From Gracilariopsis chorda (taxonomy: Eukaryota; Rhodophyta; Florideophyceae; Gracilariales; Gracilariaceae), in NCBI GenBank assembly GCA_003194525.1, contig NBIV01000025.1, forward strand, positions 1 to 64,000: a DNA stretch of 64,000 nt. The letters run 5' to 3'. The notes beneath the pieces are model-generated. The model ran no database searches and was not told the DNA's origin. It saw only the letters and a program-made list of their open reading frames with translations. A program made the translations under genes and the position numbers. How positions within the stretch are numbered: position 1 is the first letter of the stretch; every line of letters begins with the position of its first letter. Below, in pieces: positions 51,902 to 62,948 of this stretch.

Positions 51902-53097
51902 AACACGCGAAATAGTATATGACACATGTCATGAAAAAGGCGGAACGTCCTCAGAATTCAAATTTCTTGCCTCATAATCCTTAGTTTCTGTTACTGCCAG
52001 TATTTCTTTTCACTCCTATGTCCTTTGTAGCTCCAAAAATGGCAAGAGGTAAGTACTTGACCCAATAAGACAAAAGGGCAAATATCTGCACTCCGCCATG
52101 AAGGAATGTCTCTCCCACAGAAAGAAAATTATGTCCAGCCCTCCGGAAGAGCTTTACGCAGCTTTTTCAGTTCCAAAACCCGGTATAAACCCCCTTTTAT
52201 TGCGAAAAAACTCCGAAAAATCTCTCCGCAGCAACATCGCGCTCTTCTACGCAAAGGACGAAAAAGAAAAGCCAGTGCTTCTGACCTCAAAAATGACCTT
52301 AATCTGCAGATATACGTGCGCCGCATACAGCAGGTACTCAAAGAGGATGAGAATCTGAAATATTCCAAGATCAAGCAGGGCCCAAAGATGACCGAAGTTC
52401 ATAAAGTTGCACGTATTCAATAGGCCCGGCGCAATATTTCAAAGGGAGAATAATTTTGGAACAAAGTTGTTTTCTCAGATGAGAAGAAGTTCAAATTAGA
52501 TGGCCGTAATGGATTGACATATTATCAGCATGATTTAAGGACGGAACCAAGACGCATGCTCTTCCGTTTCGGGGTAGGTAGCTCGGTAATGGTCTGGGGA
52601 GCCTTATATTTCTACGGGGTGAGTGGGTTGATATTTTTGACTGGAACTCAGAATTATAAGAAGTATTGTGAGACTTTGTAGCTTGGTTTATTACCGTGGA
52701 CTGCAGAAAATTTTGGACCAATGTCAACCTGGATCTTCTAACAAGATAATGCTTCAATTGATTGCTCTAAATATACGCAAAACTGGCTACATGGACACCA
52801 CTTTCGTACTATACCATTGTCGGATAAGTCTCCAGACCTAAATATTTTAGAAAACGTTTGGTGACTAATTGCTAGGAAGGTGCACCCCAACGGAAAGGAG
52901 TCTGACAATGTTGAGGATTTGAAGGAGTCCATTGTCACTGTTTGGCGCAGTTTGACGGCACATTACATGCAAGAGCTCTTTCGATCTATTCCCAAACGTC
53001 TCTTGGCTGTGATGGACAAACGTGGCACTGCTACAAAGTACTGAACGAATAAAGACTTAGGGTTTTATTATGTGTGTCATATACTGTTTCGCGTGCG
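51902..53097 (+). mobile_element. Tc1/mariner transposon, inactive
   Basis: The 1196-bp element is flanked by TA (51900-51901 and 53098-53099), the Tc1/mariner target duplication. Terminal inverted repeats of about 26 bp match well: ACGCGAAA.AGTATATGACACA at the left and its inverse at the right end. The transposase between them has several in-frame stops. Confidence 0.9.
52106..53044 (+). pseudogene. Tc1/mariner transposase, several stops
   Basis: The N-terminal third (52106-52423) is open and basic, with a helix-turn-helix-like region (SPQQHRALLRKGRKRKASASDL). Further on the DD34E-type catalytic stretches are readable: VVFSDEKKFKLDG (first Asp), QDNASIDCS (second Asp) and KSPDLNILENVW (Glu), then the C-terminal ELFRSIPKRLLAVMDKRG. 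Stops interrupt it near 52423, 52680, 52740 and 52864, plus one shift after the first third, so the gene is dead. Confidence 0.88.
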
Positions 53098-53566
53098 TAA
53101 AGATGTTTCGCGGCATGATTTGAACCTGTGGTCCGAATGATATGGAACTGGTGCAAACGGTTCTATAGGTTATGTTTGACACCCTTGTTTTGTGTGTGCA
53201 AACATCATTTGTGTCATGCTTGCAGACGCAGAACACTTTTTTTGTCAGTTGGGTGCGTGTGCTTAAAGGAGTTGCGCGCACTGTACAAACATTCTTGATG
53301 CAAAATCGTGCTTTCTCGACGAATTATGTCCAAGACGCTGCTCTTGTGAGGGGCGGTTGCTGTTCCAAAGGGTTGTAATAAGGGCAAGTGCACTCGTTCG
53401 CCGTGTGTCATGCATCCAAGATTACGACTTGTTTACGATGCCTTATCACGCCACTTGCACCTTGCGGTAAGCATTGTAATCACTCTCGGCCTTTTCGCCT
53501 TTTCCTCGCCACTGGCATCACCAGAGTATTGGCACACTCTCTTTCACTCCCACCTGTATCGGTTCA
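53098..53566. other. Upstream region of the ODC-like gene
   Basis: No gene is supported. It presumably contains the ODC promoter; an upstream leader exon cannot be excluded. Confidence 0.4.
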
Positions 53567-54868
53567 ATGATTGCACCTCTGATTGCAGCTCCTGTCACTA
53601 TTGTCGGTGAAGAGGCTTCAAACAGTTCTGTAACACGTCCGGGGAAAGCTCATACAACGATGAATCCACGGAGCTCCTGTTTTTCTGAGAAGTCTTGTAA
53701 TTCACTAAGTTCATGTTCTGACCCTGTGGAGATTTTGAAGAAAGCTGCACAGGAAGCAGATGGTGCCCTTTATGCAGCAGATTTTGGAAAAGTGGCCAAA
53801 CAGCTCCATCAGTTTCAAACCTGTTTACCCGATGTTACGCCTTACTATGCAGTCAAGTGCAATCCAGATCCTCATCTCATCAACTTCCTAGCCCAACTAG
53901 GCCTCTCGTTTGATTGTGCATCTCGGCGCGAGATAGACATAGTAAGGAGAGCTTTGGGCACAGCGCATGGGAGAAATGTTTTGGACGAACGTATAGTATT
54001 CGCCAATCCGTTCAAAGCACCCGAGGATCTGGGGTATGCACGCGCCCTTGGAGTTTCACTGATGACCTTTGACTGTATTGATGAATTGAAGAAGATTCAG
54101 ATATCTTTCCCGGAAGCTCGTCTACTTCTGCGTATTGCTACGGACGACTCTCAAGCTCTTTGTCCGTTAAGTGCAAAATTTGGGGCACACATGGAAGATG
54201 TAAGTTCAATCTTGCGGACAGTGCAGGAGTACTCGTTGAATCTGGTGGGGGTTTCGTTTCATGTTGGTTCGGGTTGCAACGACGTAAAGTCATACGTTCA
54301 AGCATTGAGCGATGCGCGATTTGTGTTTGACATGGCTACGCAGTTAGGCATGAGTCTTTCTGTACTTGATATTGGCGGTGGCTTCCCGGGCTTCGACGGT
54401 GACACAGACGTGACTTTCCAAGAAATCGCAGACGTCGTACGGCCAGTGCTTCAGGCTCAGTTTAGTCAAGTGAGATTGATCGCAGAGCCCGGGCGGTTTT
54501 TCGCTGCTTGTGCATATCAACTCGCAGTTAAGGTTATTTTGGCACTTGACGGAGAGAAGAAGATCTACTTTCTGGCAGATGGGATCACAGGCTCATTTCG
54601 AGACGCTCATGTATTGAAAATTAAGTTCCCAGCAAAGGTTCTTCTTCACCAGAATGCGATGACCTGTACCAGGATGCGCTTGTGTGATCTCCGCGGTCCA
54701 TCCCGCGATGCAGTCGACTTCATCGCCCGAGATGTCGTGCTGCCTGAGCTTCAAACAGGGGATTGGCTCTTGTTCGAGAACATGGGTGCGTACACTATGT
54801 CTCTTGCAACACGCAGCTCTTCTGGTAATCGCTATCAAGTGTTGTACTGTTTCGGTGCAAATGGATGA
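53567..54868 (+). CDS. Ornithine decarboxylase-like group IV PLP decarboxylase
   Basis: The 433-residue protein has the alanine-racemase-like barrel of ODC. PLP Lys97 sits in YYAVKCNPD, then VSFHVGSGC, the phosphate-binding GGGFPG, EPGRFF, the active-site Asp in LADGITGSF and the C-terminal DWLLFENMGAYT. ODC decarboxylates ornithine to putrescine, the entry to polyamines. The catalytic Cys of the usual GPTCDGLD block is replaced: here it reads GPSRDAVD, with Arg380 (CGC, 54704-54706). CGC is one transition from TGC. This suggests a regulatory ODC homologue (as antizyme inhibitors are), altered specificity, or recent inactivation. About 50 extra N-terminal residues are not conserved. No intron is evident. 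Confidence 0.85.
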   Translation: MIAPLIAAPVTIVGEEASNSSVTRPGKAHTTMNPRSSCFSEKSCNSLSSCSDPVEILKKAAQEADGALYAADFGKVAKQLHQFQTCLPDVTPYYAVKCNPDPHLINFLAQLGLSFDCASRREIDIVRRALGTAHGRNVLDERIVFANPFKAPEDLGYARALGVSLMTFDCIDELKKIQISFPEARLLLRIATDDSQALCPLSAKFGAHMEDVSSILRTVQEYSLNLVGVSFHVGSGCNDVKSYVQALSDARFVFDMATQLGMSLSVLDIGGGFPGFDGDTDVTFQEIADVVRPVLQAQFSQVRLIAEPGRFFAACAYQLAVKVILALDGEKKIYFLADGITGSFRDAHVLKIKFPAKVLLHQNAMTCTRMRLCDLRGPSRDAVDFIARDVVLPELQTGDWLLFENMGAYTMSLATRSSSGNRYQVLYCFGANG

Positions 54869-55424
54869 AGTAATGTTGCGCTCATTGCCTCGGTCCTCCC
54901 TTGACCAAGCCCTACGCGCATTTCCAATGTCGGTTCACGAGACCACCTGACAGTAGATTTTACTCAGAGAAAGTATCTTCACACTGTCCCGCAAGCGTCT
55001 TGTCCATTTCCCCGGCAGCGTTTCTGAAGTTCACAGTTCTTCCTGAGGGAAGAGCAAGACACGGCTACATAGTATTATTTGCGCTTGCAACCCTTTGCCT
55101 TCGTATTTATCAATGGTCCTGATCTGTTACCGCTGCATACCCCTTATAATCTCTTCTAAATGAACCTAGGTTAACCAAGAATCATAATGCCCAGCGACGT
55201 TGCTCGTAAATTTAGGATCTCCGAAATTGTGATATCGTAATACTCTGTGCACGGCTGTGGACTCTTTCGTTTCTTTTTCCAGAACAGTGGGCATTCTCAA
55301 AACACTGATGTACTTGCAGAGGTATGTAGCACCTTTCTTTGGTGTTCGGGTTTCACCAATATCATGAGGCCATGATGTCATTAAGGCAGCACACTCCGGG
55401 ATGCCGGGGGCTTCAGAACTTTGG
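54869..55424. other. Convergent intergenic region
   Basis: It lies between the ODC-like and ADPRM stops. No supported gene. Confidence 0.45.
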
Positions 55425-56379
55425 TTATTCAAGTAGTAAAGTTCGAGACGTCATGTCACCATAGCCAGTTATATCAATTCGATCCTGCCACAAGTCAACA
55501 ATGCCAGCACTTCCTTCCAGACTGCTAGAATCAATCACTGACTCACAGGTTACATAGTGCACCCCATTTCGCGACACATACCCCCCTTGATGAAAGTGTC
55601 CCGCGAAATACGCCTTCACTACATGTTTGTATTCCGTGAAGAGGTCGACAAGCCAATGGCTCTCCCACATGACGTGTTCCTGTAAATGGTCATTGGCAAC
55701 GATAGGTAGATGTCCGCAAACTATGGACTTCATTCTTCTCCTCGAAGCGTCAGACAGCGTATCTCTTAACCATGATTTCTGACACAAAGACATACCGCCA
55801 TTCCAATCCTTTGCGTTTGGAAGACTGCTGTTTTGCTCCAAAAACTCCCTCGCTTGTTCAACGAGCTCAGTATTATCAACTCTGTGGACGGACACTTCAA
55901 CTGTATCAAGCACAATCACTCGCCAATTCCCAAAGTCTCTCGAATAATAAGCTTCATTCAATCCAAAGCGATCGAGAAGGTGTGGTCGACCTGCATCGAG
56001 GCAATGATTTCCTATTACATGCCAAAGGGGGGCTCTAGATTGGTCGAACGTCTTCAGCACCTCGGAAAGATCGTATTGGGTCTTTGTGATCGTTTCATTT
56101 CCATCGATAATATCACCTAGATGCAGAAGACAAGAGACTTTACGCTGATTGATGAACTTAATACTTGCTGAAGTTTTCGAAAGAACCTTAGAGTATAATC
56201 GGATTTTTCCAACGTGCTGTGGGACTTGTTAGTTTTCAATGCGGGAGTTGGAGTAGATATGAGATTAAAGGCTGATGGGCATAGAGGTAGCCTACCTCAA
56301 TAAAGACATCGGGTTTATTAGCATACTGTACATCCGTGATAATCCCCAGACTTACTGGTTCAACCTCATCGTAACCCAT
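55425..56379 (-). CDS. ADPRM: ADPRM-type metallophosphatase (ADP-ribose/CDP-alcohol diphosphatase), two exons
   Basis: Exon 1 is 56296-56379 (ATG at 56379) and exon 2 is 55425-56216. Exon 1 gives SLGIITDVQYANKPD, the first metal motif (D.QY). Exon 2 gives LHLGDIIDGNE, HVIGNHCLD, IVCGHLPI and FAGHFHQGGY, completing the calcineurin-like metal site in the order expected for the manganese-dependent ADP-ribose/CDP-alcohol diphosphatase. The enzyme hydrolyses ADP-ribose, CDP-choline or CDP-glycerol to nucleoside monophosphates. The spliced protein is about 291 residues, near the family's 320-340. The 79-nt intron removes an otherwise broken N-terminus. Convergent with the ODC-like gene. Confidence 0.88.
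56217..56295 (-). other. ADPRM intron
   Basis: 79 nt, GTAGGCTA to GTCCCACAG, with AAACTAACAAG 14-20 nt before the acceptor. Frame is kept: 28 codons before, then HVGKIRLYSK. Confidence 0.85.
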
Positions 56380-57204
56380 CTTGGTAAAACAGTCAGGTTT
56401 CAGCGCAAAAAACTAGAATACCGATAGACGATCGCTCCTAGCATTGAACACTTTGATGACGTTGCTCTGGAACTTCTTTTCGACAGGACATGTGGAAGTA
56501 AGAGCCCTGTTCGAAAGAGTGTACATGTCGGGGCACGAGACATCGCGGTGTGGGCGAGTTATCCTTCAGCTTACAGCTGATGCTGTAAACCATGCTTTTC
56601 GCCACCAACGCCAGCAAGTAGAGTGGTTCTGCCACACACACCTAAGTAGTCTACAAGTATTGAAGCAGGAATAGAATAAATGAAATCGTTCGTTCGTACG
56701 TTCATCCTCTACGTCTAAAGGGTTAGCAACTAACCTTCTACTTGGTAACGCTTTAGCTTTATTTGATCATCACATGATGGGATGCACTTCGTTGCTCGCT
56801 CACTAACTGTGAGAGCTTGCAACCGAACGCTTTGCCCACATCGACAACGTCTCACCAAGAACCCAATTAATCTGTTCCGATAAGAACGACTGCTCCTGAG
56901 ATGAGTCTCTGGAAATCCTCTCAAGCAGTTCTTGCTTTCGAGCATAATTCTTGAGGCTATTTTATCACAAGATGCATCTGGTTCTCGCATAATCAAGTTA
57001 CGGAGAAGGATAAGCATCAGAAGTGTTTCCGTGGCCCTGGACCCTTCCTGATATCGAAAGGCAGACTCTTCTCTCTCTCTGTCTCGGGAGGCTAAAAAAG
57101 TGGAAAGTTATTCTCAGGTTCTTGGTCGCAAACTTGACGAAAGCAAGGTCTCATCAGACCCATTGGGTTATGCACAACGTGAACCTTATACTCCGCAACC
57201 TCGA
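56380..57204. other. Intergenic stretch, no supported gene
   Basis: It holds the ADPRM upstream region. Short ORFs at 56444-56674 (plus) and 56730-57017 (minus) show no recognisable motif. Confidence 0.45.
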
Positions 57205-58242
57205 TTACAAATAACCTTTCTCTGTTAACCATGCCGCGCATTTTGGTTCTCTGATAATTGCTCGGATGCCCATATCTACAAACTCCGTACTAAGCTGCTC
57301 CGTTGAAATGTGGCGTGGACTCATAAGATTGGAGATGTGCCAATCAATCCTTCCACTTGGATCACCTCCCGATGGGACTCTGAGACGTAATACCTCGTTT
57401 AAAGTACTCTTGTAATCCTGCTCTGTGTATGACCATGGTATTCTGGATCCCAGTTGACGAATAAGTTGTAGGAAACAAGCAGAACCTCCATCTCGCCAAC
57501 TTTCGTAACGAATGTCGACTACGGGCACATTTGAACCAGCCTCAAGGATGAGACTGTTTCTTCTGCGTATGAGAGCCTGGCATTGCTCGGCCCACTTGCT
57601 TTCAGATTCCCACTCCGATCTGTTCTTTGCAAACATTTTGTAAGCGGACACTGTTTCGTCTCTGAGATCCCTGTATCCTGTAACCAGCAAGTCCACTTCT
57701 TTGGCGAATGTATTCCGGTGCGCAGGTCCAGCAAAGTCGTAGTACTGCTTCGCCGTGTGTACCTTTATAAGTATAGAAGTTCCCATGGATTTGAGAAGAG
57801 CAATTCTATCGTAGTTCGTCAAAGTATTGTTTTCTGGTACAAGCTTTGCCAGCATCCAGTTACTGCTGGCGACTGTGTTTGGGTCTCGTATTCTCATCAA
57901 TACTCGCAAAATGTTGAAGATGAAAGTTGACCCTGTGCGTGCCCCACCGCCGGCAATTACTAGGATTGGACGCGGAACGGCTTCCATTTCATTACCTTTC
58001 GATGTCGAGAAACTCCATTTTGAATGGGTGGATGGGATGTTATGTAGAGTCTGTGAGAGAGCACGTAAGATGAACCACACGAATGCAATAATTCCAATAA
58101 GAGAGAACAGAAATACAGCGTTTGAGTAATGTGAGACAATTTTGCGAACCGGAAAATGTCTCCTTCGCGAGCGAACGCTCAAGGAGGCGTGTTTGGAGGG
58201 TTCTAAGGACCCCTTTTGATTGCCTGCGAGTCCTCCACCCAT
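57205..58242 (-). CDS. Type II membrane sulfotransferase-like protein
   Basis: I chose the ATG at 58242; the frame is open further upstream without another ATG. A basic N-terminus (VRSRRRHFPVRK) precedes one membrane segment at about residues 42-62 (AVFLFSLIGIIAFVWFIL), the layout of a Golgi type II enzyme. The lumenal domain has a P-loop-like PAPS 5'-phosphosulfate site (GGGARTGSTFIFNILR) and a 3'-phosphate-like stretch (VTGYRDLRDETVSAYK). It would transfer sulfate from PAPS to an acceptor, and in red algae sulfated cell-wall galactans are the obvious candidates, but the acceptor is not shown by sequence. Intronless, 345 residues. Confidence 0.78.
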   Translation of the reverse strand: MGGGLAGNQKGSLEPSKHASLSVRSRRRHFPVRKIVSHYSNAVFLFSLIGIIAFVWFILRALSQTLHNIPSTHSKWSFSTSKGNEMEAVPRPILVIAGGGARTGSTFIFNILRVLMRIRDPNTVASSNWMLAKLVPENNTLTNYDRIALLKSMGTSILIKVHTAKQYYDFAGPAHRNTFAKEVDLLVTGYRDLRDETVSAYKMFAKNRSEWESESKWAEQCQALIRRRNSLILEAGSNVPVVDIRYESWRDGGSACFLQLIRQLGSRIPWSYTEQDYKSTLNEVLRLRVPSGGDPSGRIDWHISNLMSPRHISTEQLSTEFVDMGIRAIIREPKCAAWLTEKGYL

Positions 58243-59043
58243 GCTTTCGTACGCTTTATGTGAAAACGTTCTTCCTAGGCGATTATAACTGGAGGAAGGA
58301 TGACATAAGTTGAAAAGAACCACATTTCAATAATGGCACAACTTTGGCTTCTAGGCAGAAGAACTCCATGACCACACTACCTGCATGGCCCGGGAGTAGC
58401 CTCCTGTCTGCTTAATGCCCTAATACGGGAAGTGAACAGTTCTAGTCGATCATGGGCCTTAAGGACGTGATGAAAAATGTATTTCCCACACTCATTGTGT
58501 TGAAGGGCAAGGAGTCTGCTCTTCTTACGTTTTCAGCAATGTTTTGGGGTCGCCGTGGAAGTAATGTAGTTCTGTTCAGGAAAGGCAGATGGAGACTTGC
58601 TGTTCTGTTCTTGTGAGACGGTAGAAAAGCTTCCTTATGCAGTAATCGGGATTGGCATGTTGCTTCGAAACGAATTCCTTAGATCGATAGTATGTACATT
58701 TAGTATGCGAATGCACGAGGAGAACAAAAGCAATTGTAGCCCAAGTTTGGACGGCGAACCCCAGCCGCATTGTGTCGGGTCGATATCCTTTGATACCCTC
58801 GGACACAGTGGTTAAGGCTCAAACGGGAAGGGACGGCGTCCCTATCTAGGGCACGAAGTATCATTTTGCCCGTGGTGACCTATCATCATTTACCATCGAT
58901 AGAAACTGCAGTAAAAGGAAACCGATCCTGAAGAGGATCCGCTCTGCGGAACTAGCTTGACAAGACTTATTCGCCTCTTGACAAAACAAACCACAGAACT
59001 CCTTTAACAGCTCCGCCGATCGGGGGTACACGTGATGTGTTCT
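58243..59043. other. Intergenic stretch, no supported gene
   Basis: It contains the upstream region of the sulfotransferase gene and the 3' flank of the Gemin6-like gene. No RNA gene or repeat recognised. Confidence 0.4.
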
Positions 59044-59514
59044 CTATGGCGTTTGAAGTGCATGATCTTTCATAATATCTGATATTATACCACGAACCCT
59101 CAAAAGAACGTTCTCGTTTTCACTGTACGTTGAATCCTGCCCGTATGGTGGATATATTAGGGCTACGCCTTCAAACAGGGATATGCGCTTCTCGCCATCT
59201 TTCAGCGTTATGTTTGCACTTATAAGCCTCTTTCGAAAACCTTCGACCAGTGCTTCACACGGAAGTGATTGTTGGGTGCAAGTTTCGGGCTCCGGTGGCA
59301 TCAGGGAAGAAAGGTGTAAATGCTTTGCTTCTGACCCCCTAACGAATGCTATGTTTGCAGTGCTTAGCAGAGTTACGATATCCTTGTTCTGAATGATCAT
59401 GTTCCCAGTCTCCGGATCGATTGCATGCAGATACCCTTCGACCAATTCATTTTCTGTGTCTATCGTGACAGCGTTGTTCTCCTTCGTACGATTAGCAACA
59501 TAAAAGGGGTCCAT
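59044..59514 (-). CDS. GEMIN6: Gemin6-like SMN-complex protein
   Basis: The 156-residue protein starts at the ATG at 59514 (MDPFYVANRTKENNAVTI). The N-terminal half looks like the Sm-like fold of Gemin6: ENELVEGYLHAIDPETGNMIIQN, then NIAFVRGSEAKHL. The C-terminal half matches the second Gemin6 block: ALVEGFRKRLISANITLKDGEKRISLFEGVALIYPPYG, then ENENVLLRVRGIISDI, with the hallmark PPYG followed by an acidic ENE and L-RV-I. In animals Gemin6 pairs with Gemin7 within the SMN complex that loads Sm rings onto snRNAs, which would serve the splicing seen in nearby genes. Length fits the family (about 165). Homology is judged by eye. Confidence 0.75.
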   Translation of the reverse strand: MDPFYVANRTKENNAVTIDTENELVEGYLHAIDPETGNMIIQNKDIVTLLSTANIAFVRGSEAKHLHLSSLMPPEPETCTQQSLPCEALVEGFRKRLISANITLKDGEKRISLFEGVALIYPPYGQDSTYSENENVLLRVRGIISDIMKDHALQTP

Positions 59515-60106
59515 GACTCCATCTTTGGGCACATAGAAGGCAGGACGAGAGAGTTGTGCGGAGAATTTCCATACACCCGGTAGCGTAGCCTTCCCTCGGG
59601 TTGAGGTTTATTTAAGGATAAAGCAAGGCTACCAGGTTAAAGCGTTAAAAGGGGCCAGGGGATAATCTACACAGCCGGCGTAAAAAATTGATTGAAAAGG
59701 AACAGCTCAGCACGAGCTCTACAAAAAACTGACCCAGCTCAGTGACCCGCATATGCACATTCTGCTGCGGCCAATCACAGCCCTCTATTGTCCCAGTAGA
59801 CCAATAAAACAAAAATGAGCAACTCCAACCAGCAACAATGTACCCCTAAGCGCCAAGTGATCGCGCACCTGAAGACACATTCGCACACCATCTCTCCCAC
59901 CGTCGCACCTAAAGACACATTTGCACACTATCTGTCCCGCCGTCGATGCTAGATCTCTAGCAATACAATCACGCACTACTCCCACTCCCACCTCCTTCAT
60001 CCTATCCATATCTCATTTCCATCCATTACTAGCGTCTCCGACTACGCTTTACTCATACTCTGATTACTATAGCTTCAATTCTTTTTTATATCTCGCCTCA
60101 AAACCC
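59515..60106. other. Intergenic stretch, possible left part of the MULE element
   Basis: It holds the Gemin6-like promoter region and a TC-rich stretch (59960-60100). MULE terminal repeats may lie here but the right end is outside the window, so none could be matched. Confidence 0.4.
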
Positions 60107-61022
60107 ATGGGAGATCTCAGTGCGCATGTTGGTAAGTACACACTAGACACACTCCTAAAAACACGTCTCATTCTAACAAAGTACTTGCTCCAATTCTGCT
60201 TTCAATACAGCCTCCAATTTGAAGTTCGGAACGCAGCTTCATATATTAATGACAAGCAATATCAATAAACGGGTTAGCAAGTTCTGTAGATCTTTTTATC
60301 TAAATTTAGAGAGAAACACGGGACTGCGAATCACAACTTCCATACCTCGGTTTAAGTTGATCCATGATCATTTTTACTCTATCGTAGATGCAGAGAAGAA
60401 AGAATTACATCCTGTGACTCTCGTTCACAGCTCAAAAATGCGATCTTATCTTTGCAGTGACCTCACCACAAGCGCGATTATGGACATGAAACCGAAGCCT
60501 GGTTTATGTTTCTGTCCGTGCGATACAGGTGTTGCGCGGTCTGGCTTCTCGAAGCGGCAGAAGAAGTTATCTAAGGAGGAAGAAGAAGCATTTTTGTCCA
60601 TGATGAAGAAGTCGTTTTCGGTTAACGTATCAGGGCACTCTGGTGAGATTCACACGGTTATCGTTCCCTTGAACCTGCGCAATGAACATTGGGGTATACT
60701 ACTAGGAACGCGATATATGGATGTTGATGGAAACAAGATAGAGAAGCCCACGGTCTACTTTGGGGATACTCTACGTTTCAAGTGTCCACCGCCGGTCTTG
60801 AAGCTTTTTAAGAAAGCATATGACTACAGCATTCTTCATGGAAACAGTAAGGCTATCTTTTCACGGAAAAATGTAGTCTTGGACGTCAAGAATTACTACC
60901 GCCAAGCGGACAGTTACAGCTGTGGATGCTACGTAATCTCATTCTTTACTGAGTTTGCGTCTGATCGAGGATGCACTCCGGACAAAACCTATGCACAGGG
61001 GTATAGTTCTGAGATCTCCTAG
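60107..61022 (+). pseudogene. Ulp1-like (C48) cysteine peptidase part of the MULE
   Basis: Exon 1 is 60107-60131 (MGDLSAHV) and exon 2 starts at 60211. The peptidase triad is visible: His in LRNEHWGILLG (codon 60687), Asp in VYFGDTL (codon 60765), then Gln and Cys in RQADSYSCGCYVISFF (Cys codon 60921), the Ulp1 Q-DS--CG signature. Ulp1 enzymes cleave SUMO conjugates, and copies carried by plant MULEs (KAONASHI type) have a similar domain. Here it lies N-terminal to the transposase. A TAG at 61020-61022 ends it, but the same frame continues with charged sequence to 61340. Confidence 0.85.
60132..60210 (+). other. Intron in the MULE 5' coding region
   Basis: 79 nt, GTAAGTAC to TTTCAATACAG. TTCTAACAAA lies mid-intron as a candidate branch site. 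The junction joins MGDLSAHV to ASNLKFGTQL in frame. Confidence 0.75.
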
Positions 61023-62948
61023 CGATATCGTTGGATGTCGATAAGGAGCCGGTTGGTACAAACTTTGATGGCAGGTCAGTACTTTGCCACTGGAAAAGTG
61101 ACGGAAACAATGGTCAGCGAGTACCGAAGTCAACACCGAGAGCACATGTTTGAGGCTAGGGATCGAGGTTTGTCGCGAATAAATGAAATTCAGAGTCAGA
61201 CAAGCCAGCGAGGCCAAACACTAAGTCCAGGGTCCGAGGCGGTGTATAAAGACGCCATCGTCCGAGAAGAGAAGGTGCAGGAGTCCAACAGTCCGAGAAA
61301 AACGAATGGGGGCACTTGTGAGCGCATAGAAATTGTATAACAGAGGGACGATTCTACAGAATTGGGGACACTGGAATCTCTTGGAAGCGAGTCGGGCACT
61401 GGGAATGGTAAATTCGACAGCGACGAGGCTTACGCCGAGACATCTGACGATGTATGTATAAAAATAAGAGAGGAGAAACGGCCGAGACTGGAAGCTCGTC
61501 TTGAGAAAATTGAGCTGCTGAATAGAGGTCTCTCCACGGTGTCTATGGACCGTGTACCTCGAAAGATACGTTTTGAAGATAGCTACAATGTAGCTTCTTC
61601 CGTCGTTCAAGACCTACTTCTCACCGTTTTGAGTAGTTTCGATACTGGTTGTGTCCCGCAGCTACACCTGCCAAATGAAGTGGATCATGTGGACGACTTA
61701 GTAGGAATCATAAAGTCACTTGCCACAAAGAATGGTTGGATGTATGGTGTCCACTACTTTCGAACAGTTTGCAGGAGAGTTAACGGAAACGATAGGACTG
61801 CTACAGGAAGGATGCGCTGTATGAATTCAAATTGTCCTTCGAACATCTCTTTCCACCTCATCAGACGTACAAAGAAGTGGGAGATATATTATTGTCTGAA
61901 TCACAACCATGACCCCCTATCGAGCATCAGAAAGAAGATTGACAAGCGAATTGAGATTATTAGGCGATCTCTTATCTCGCACTATAGGACTTGGAGAAAG
62001 GATGGAGTACCTGGGATGAATGAACTGCATTGGAAGATGTTGGAAAACAGTTTGCTGCCGAGGACAGGGTTTTTACCAGAAAGACCTTTTCGTTGGGATA
62101 ATGGACGACTGGAAAGTGTGTCTCATGGAAAACCTCTTGAACCAGGTTCAAACAAACGTTTGACGTCTAAAATAGCAGTAAAGCCACTTTCTTTATCCCA
62201 TGCCAACCGCTTTCATCCGGACTCTGAGCAATGCACATCGCTCCAGAATACCAATACAGCCTCTGCGCATAGAAAGCTCGCGACTGGAGAAGGTGGAGAA
62301 GATGCTATCGGGCTCGGTGTGGGAGACGTGAGAGAGAATGATGACAATGCTCTCATTGTAGGAGACGTAGTGGACCAGGGACATAATCGAGGCATTGTAG
62401 AGGACGTATCTGGCTCCAAAATTACCTCTGCTGTTTTGACGAAGGGGAAGGAGCTTTTCGAGATTGACAGAGGATCGCCTGCAGACGACAGACCTGGGGT
62501 TTTGGAGAATCGTGAAGAACGATATCCGGAAACTTCATTTGAGAACTTTGAGTTGAGTGTAGCAATGGCATCTGGAGTCTCTACCGATAAGGCTGCCATG
62601 GAGGAGGATGGGTCGCTTTCCACACGCACTATTGAATTGGGTGAGGAACGAAGCACCGAAGGCGGTGAAGATCCAATTGAGCTTATAGAACGCTTTCTGG
62701 ACGACGATGTGGAGCTCCCTTTCGACTTATTTCACGTCCCTATAGTGGACTTGGAAGGCATTAGTAGGGCTACTGGCCAGATTGAGATTCTGGAAACTGA
62801 TGGGGAGGATGGCAAACAGGATGACGAAAACAGTTCGACTGTTGAGTACTATCACAACGAGGATATAGAAGAGTGCTTTAAGGCTGCTGTTCTCGCATTT
62901 CTTCAATCGCTTCCTTTGAATTCCCCTGGCCATGATGTCCTGAAGTAA
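61023..62948 (+). pseudogene. FAR1/GCM-like zinc-finger region of the MULE
   Basis: The frame runs from 61023 to a TAA at 61338 and on, open, to a TAA at 62946. Around 61820-61915 is a WRKY-GCM1-type finger: CMNSNCPSNISFH...YYCLNHNHD (C-x4-C...C-x-H-x-H), the DNA-binding type used by FAR1/MULE proteins. The last third is acidic and low-complexity (EEDGSLSTRTIELGEERSTEGGEDP, ETDGEDGKQDDENSS). The next codons (VQHFADCMGLYIFVRTFIYVGFKEKK, 62949-63026) look like a second FAR1 N-terminal block, so I read the TAA as a lesion. Confidence 0.7.

Noticed and set aside
53095-53140. GGTTCAAATC on the minus strand resembles a tRNA B box
   Set aside because: The flanking bases do not form a T-arm stem and no A box or acceptor stem is at the expected distance.
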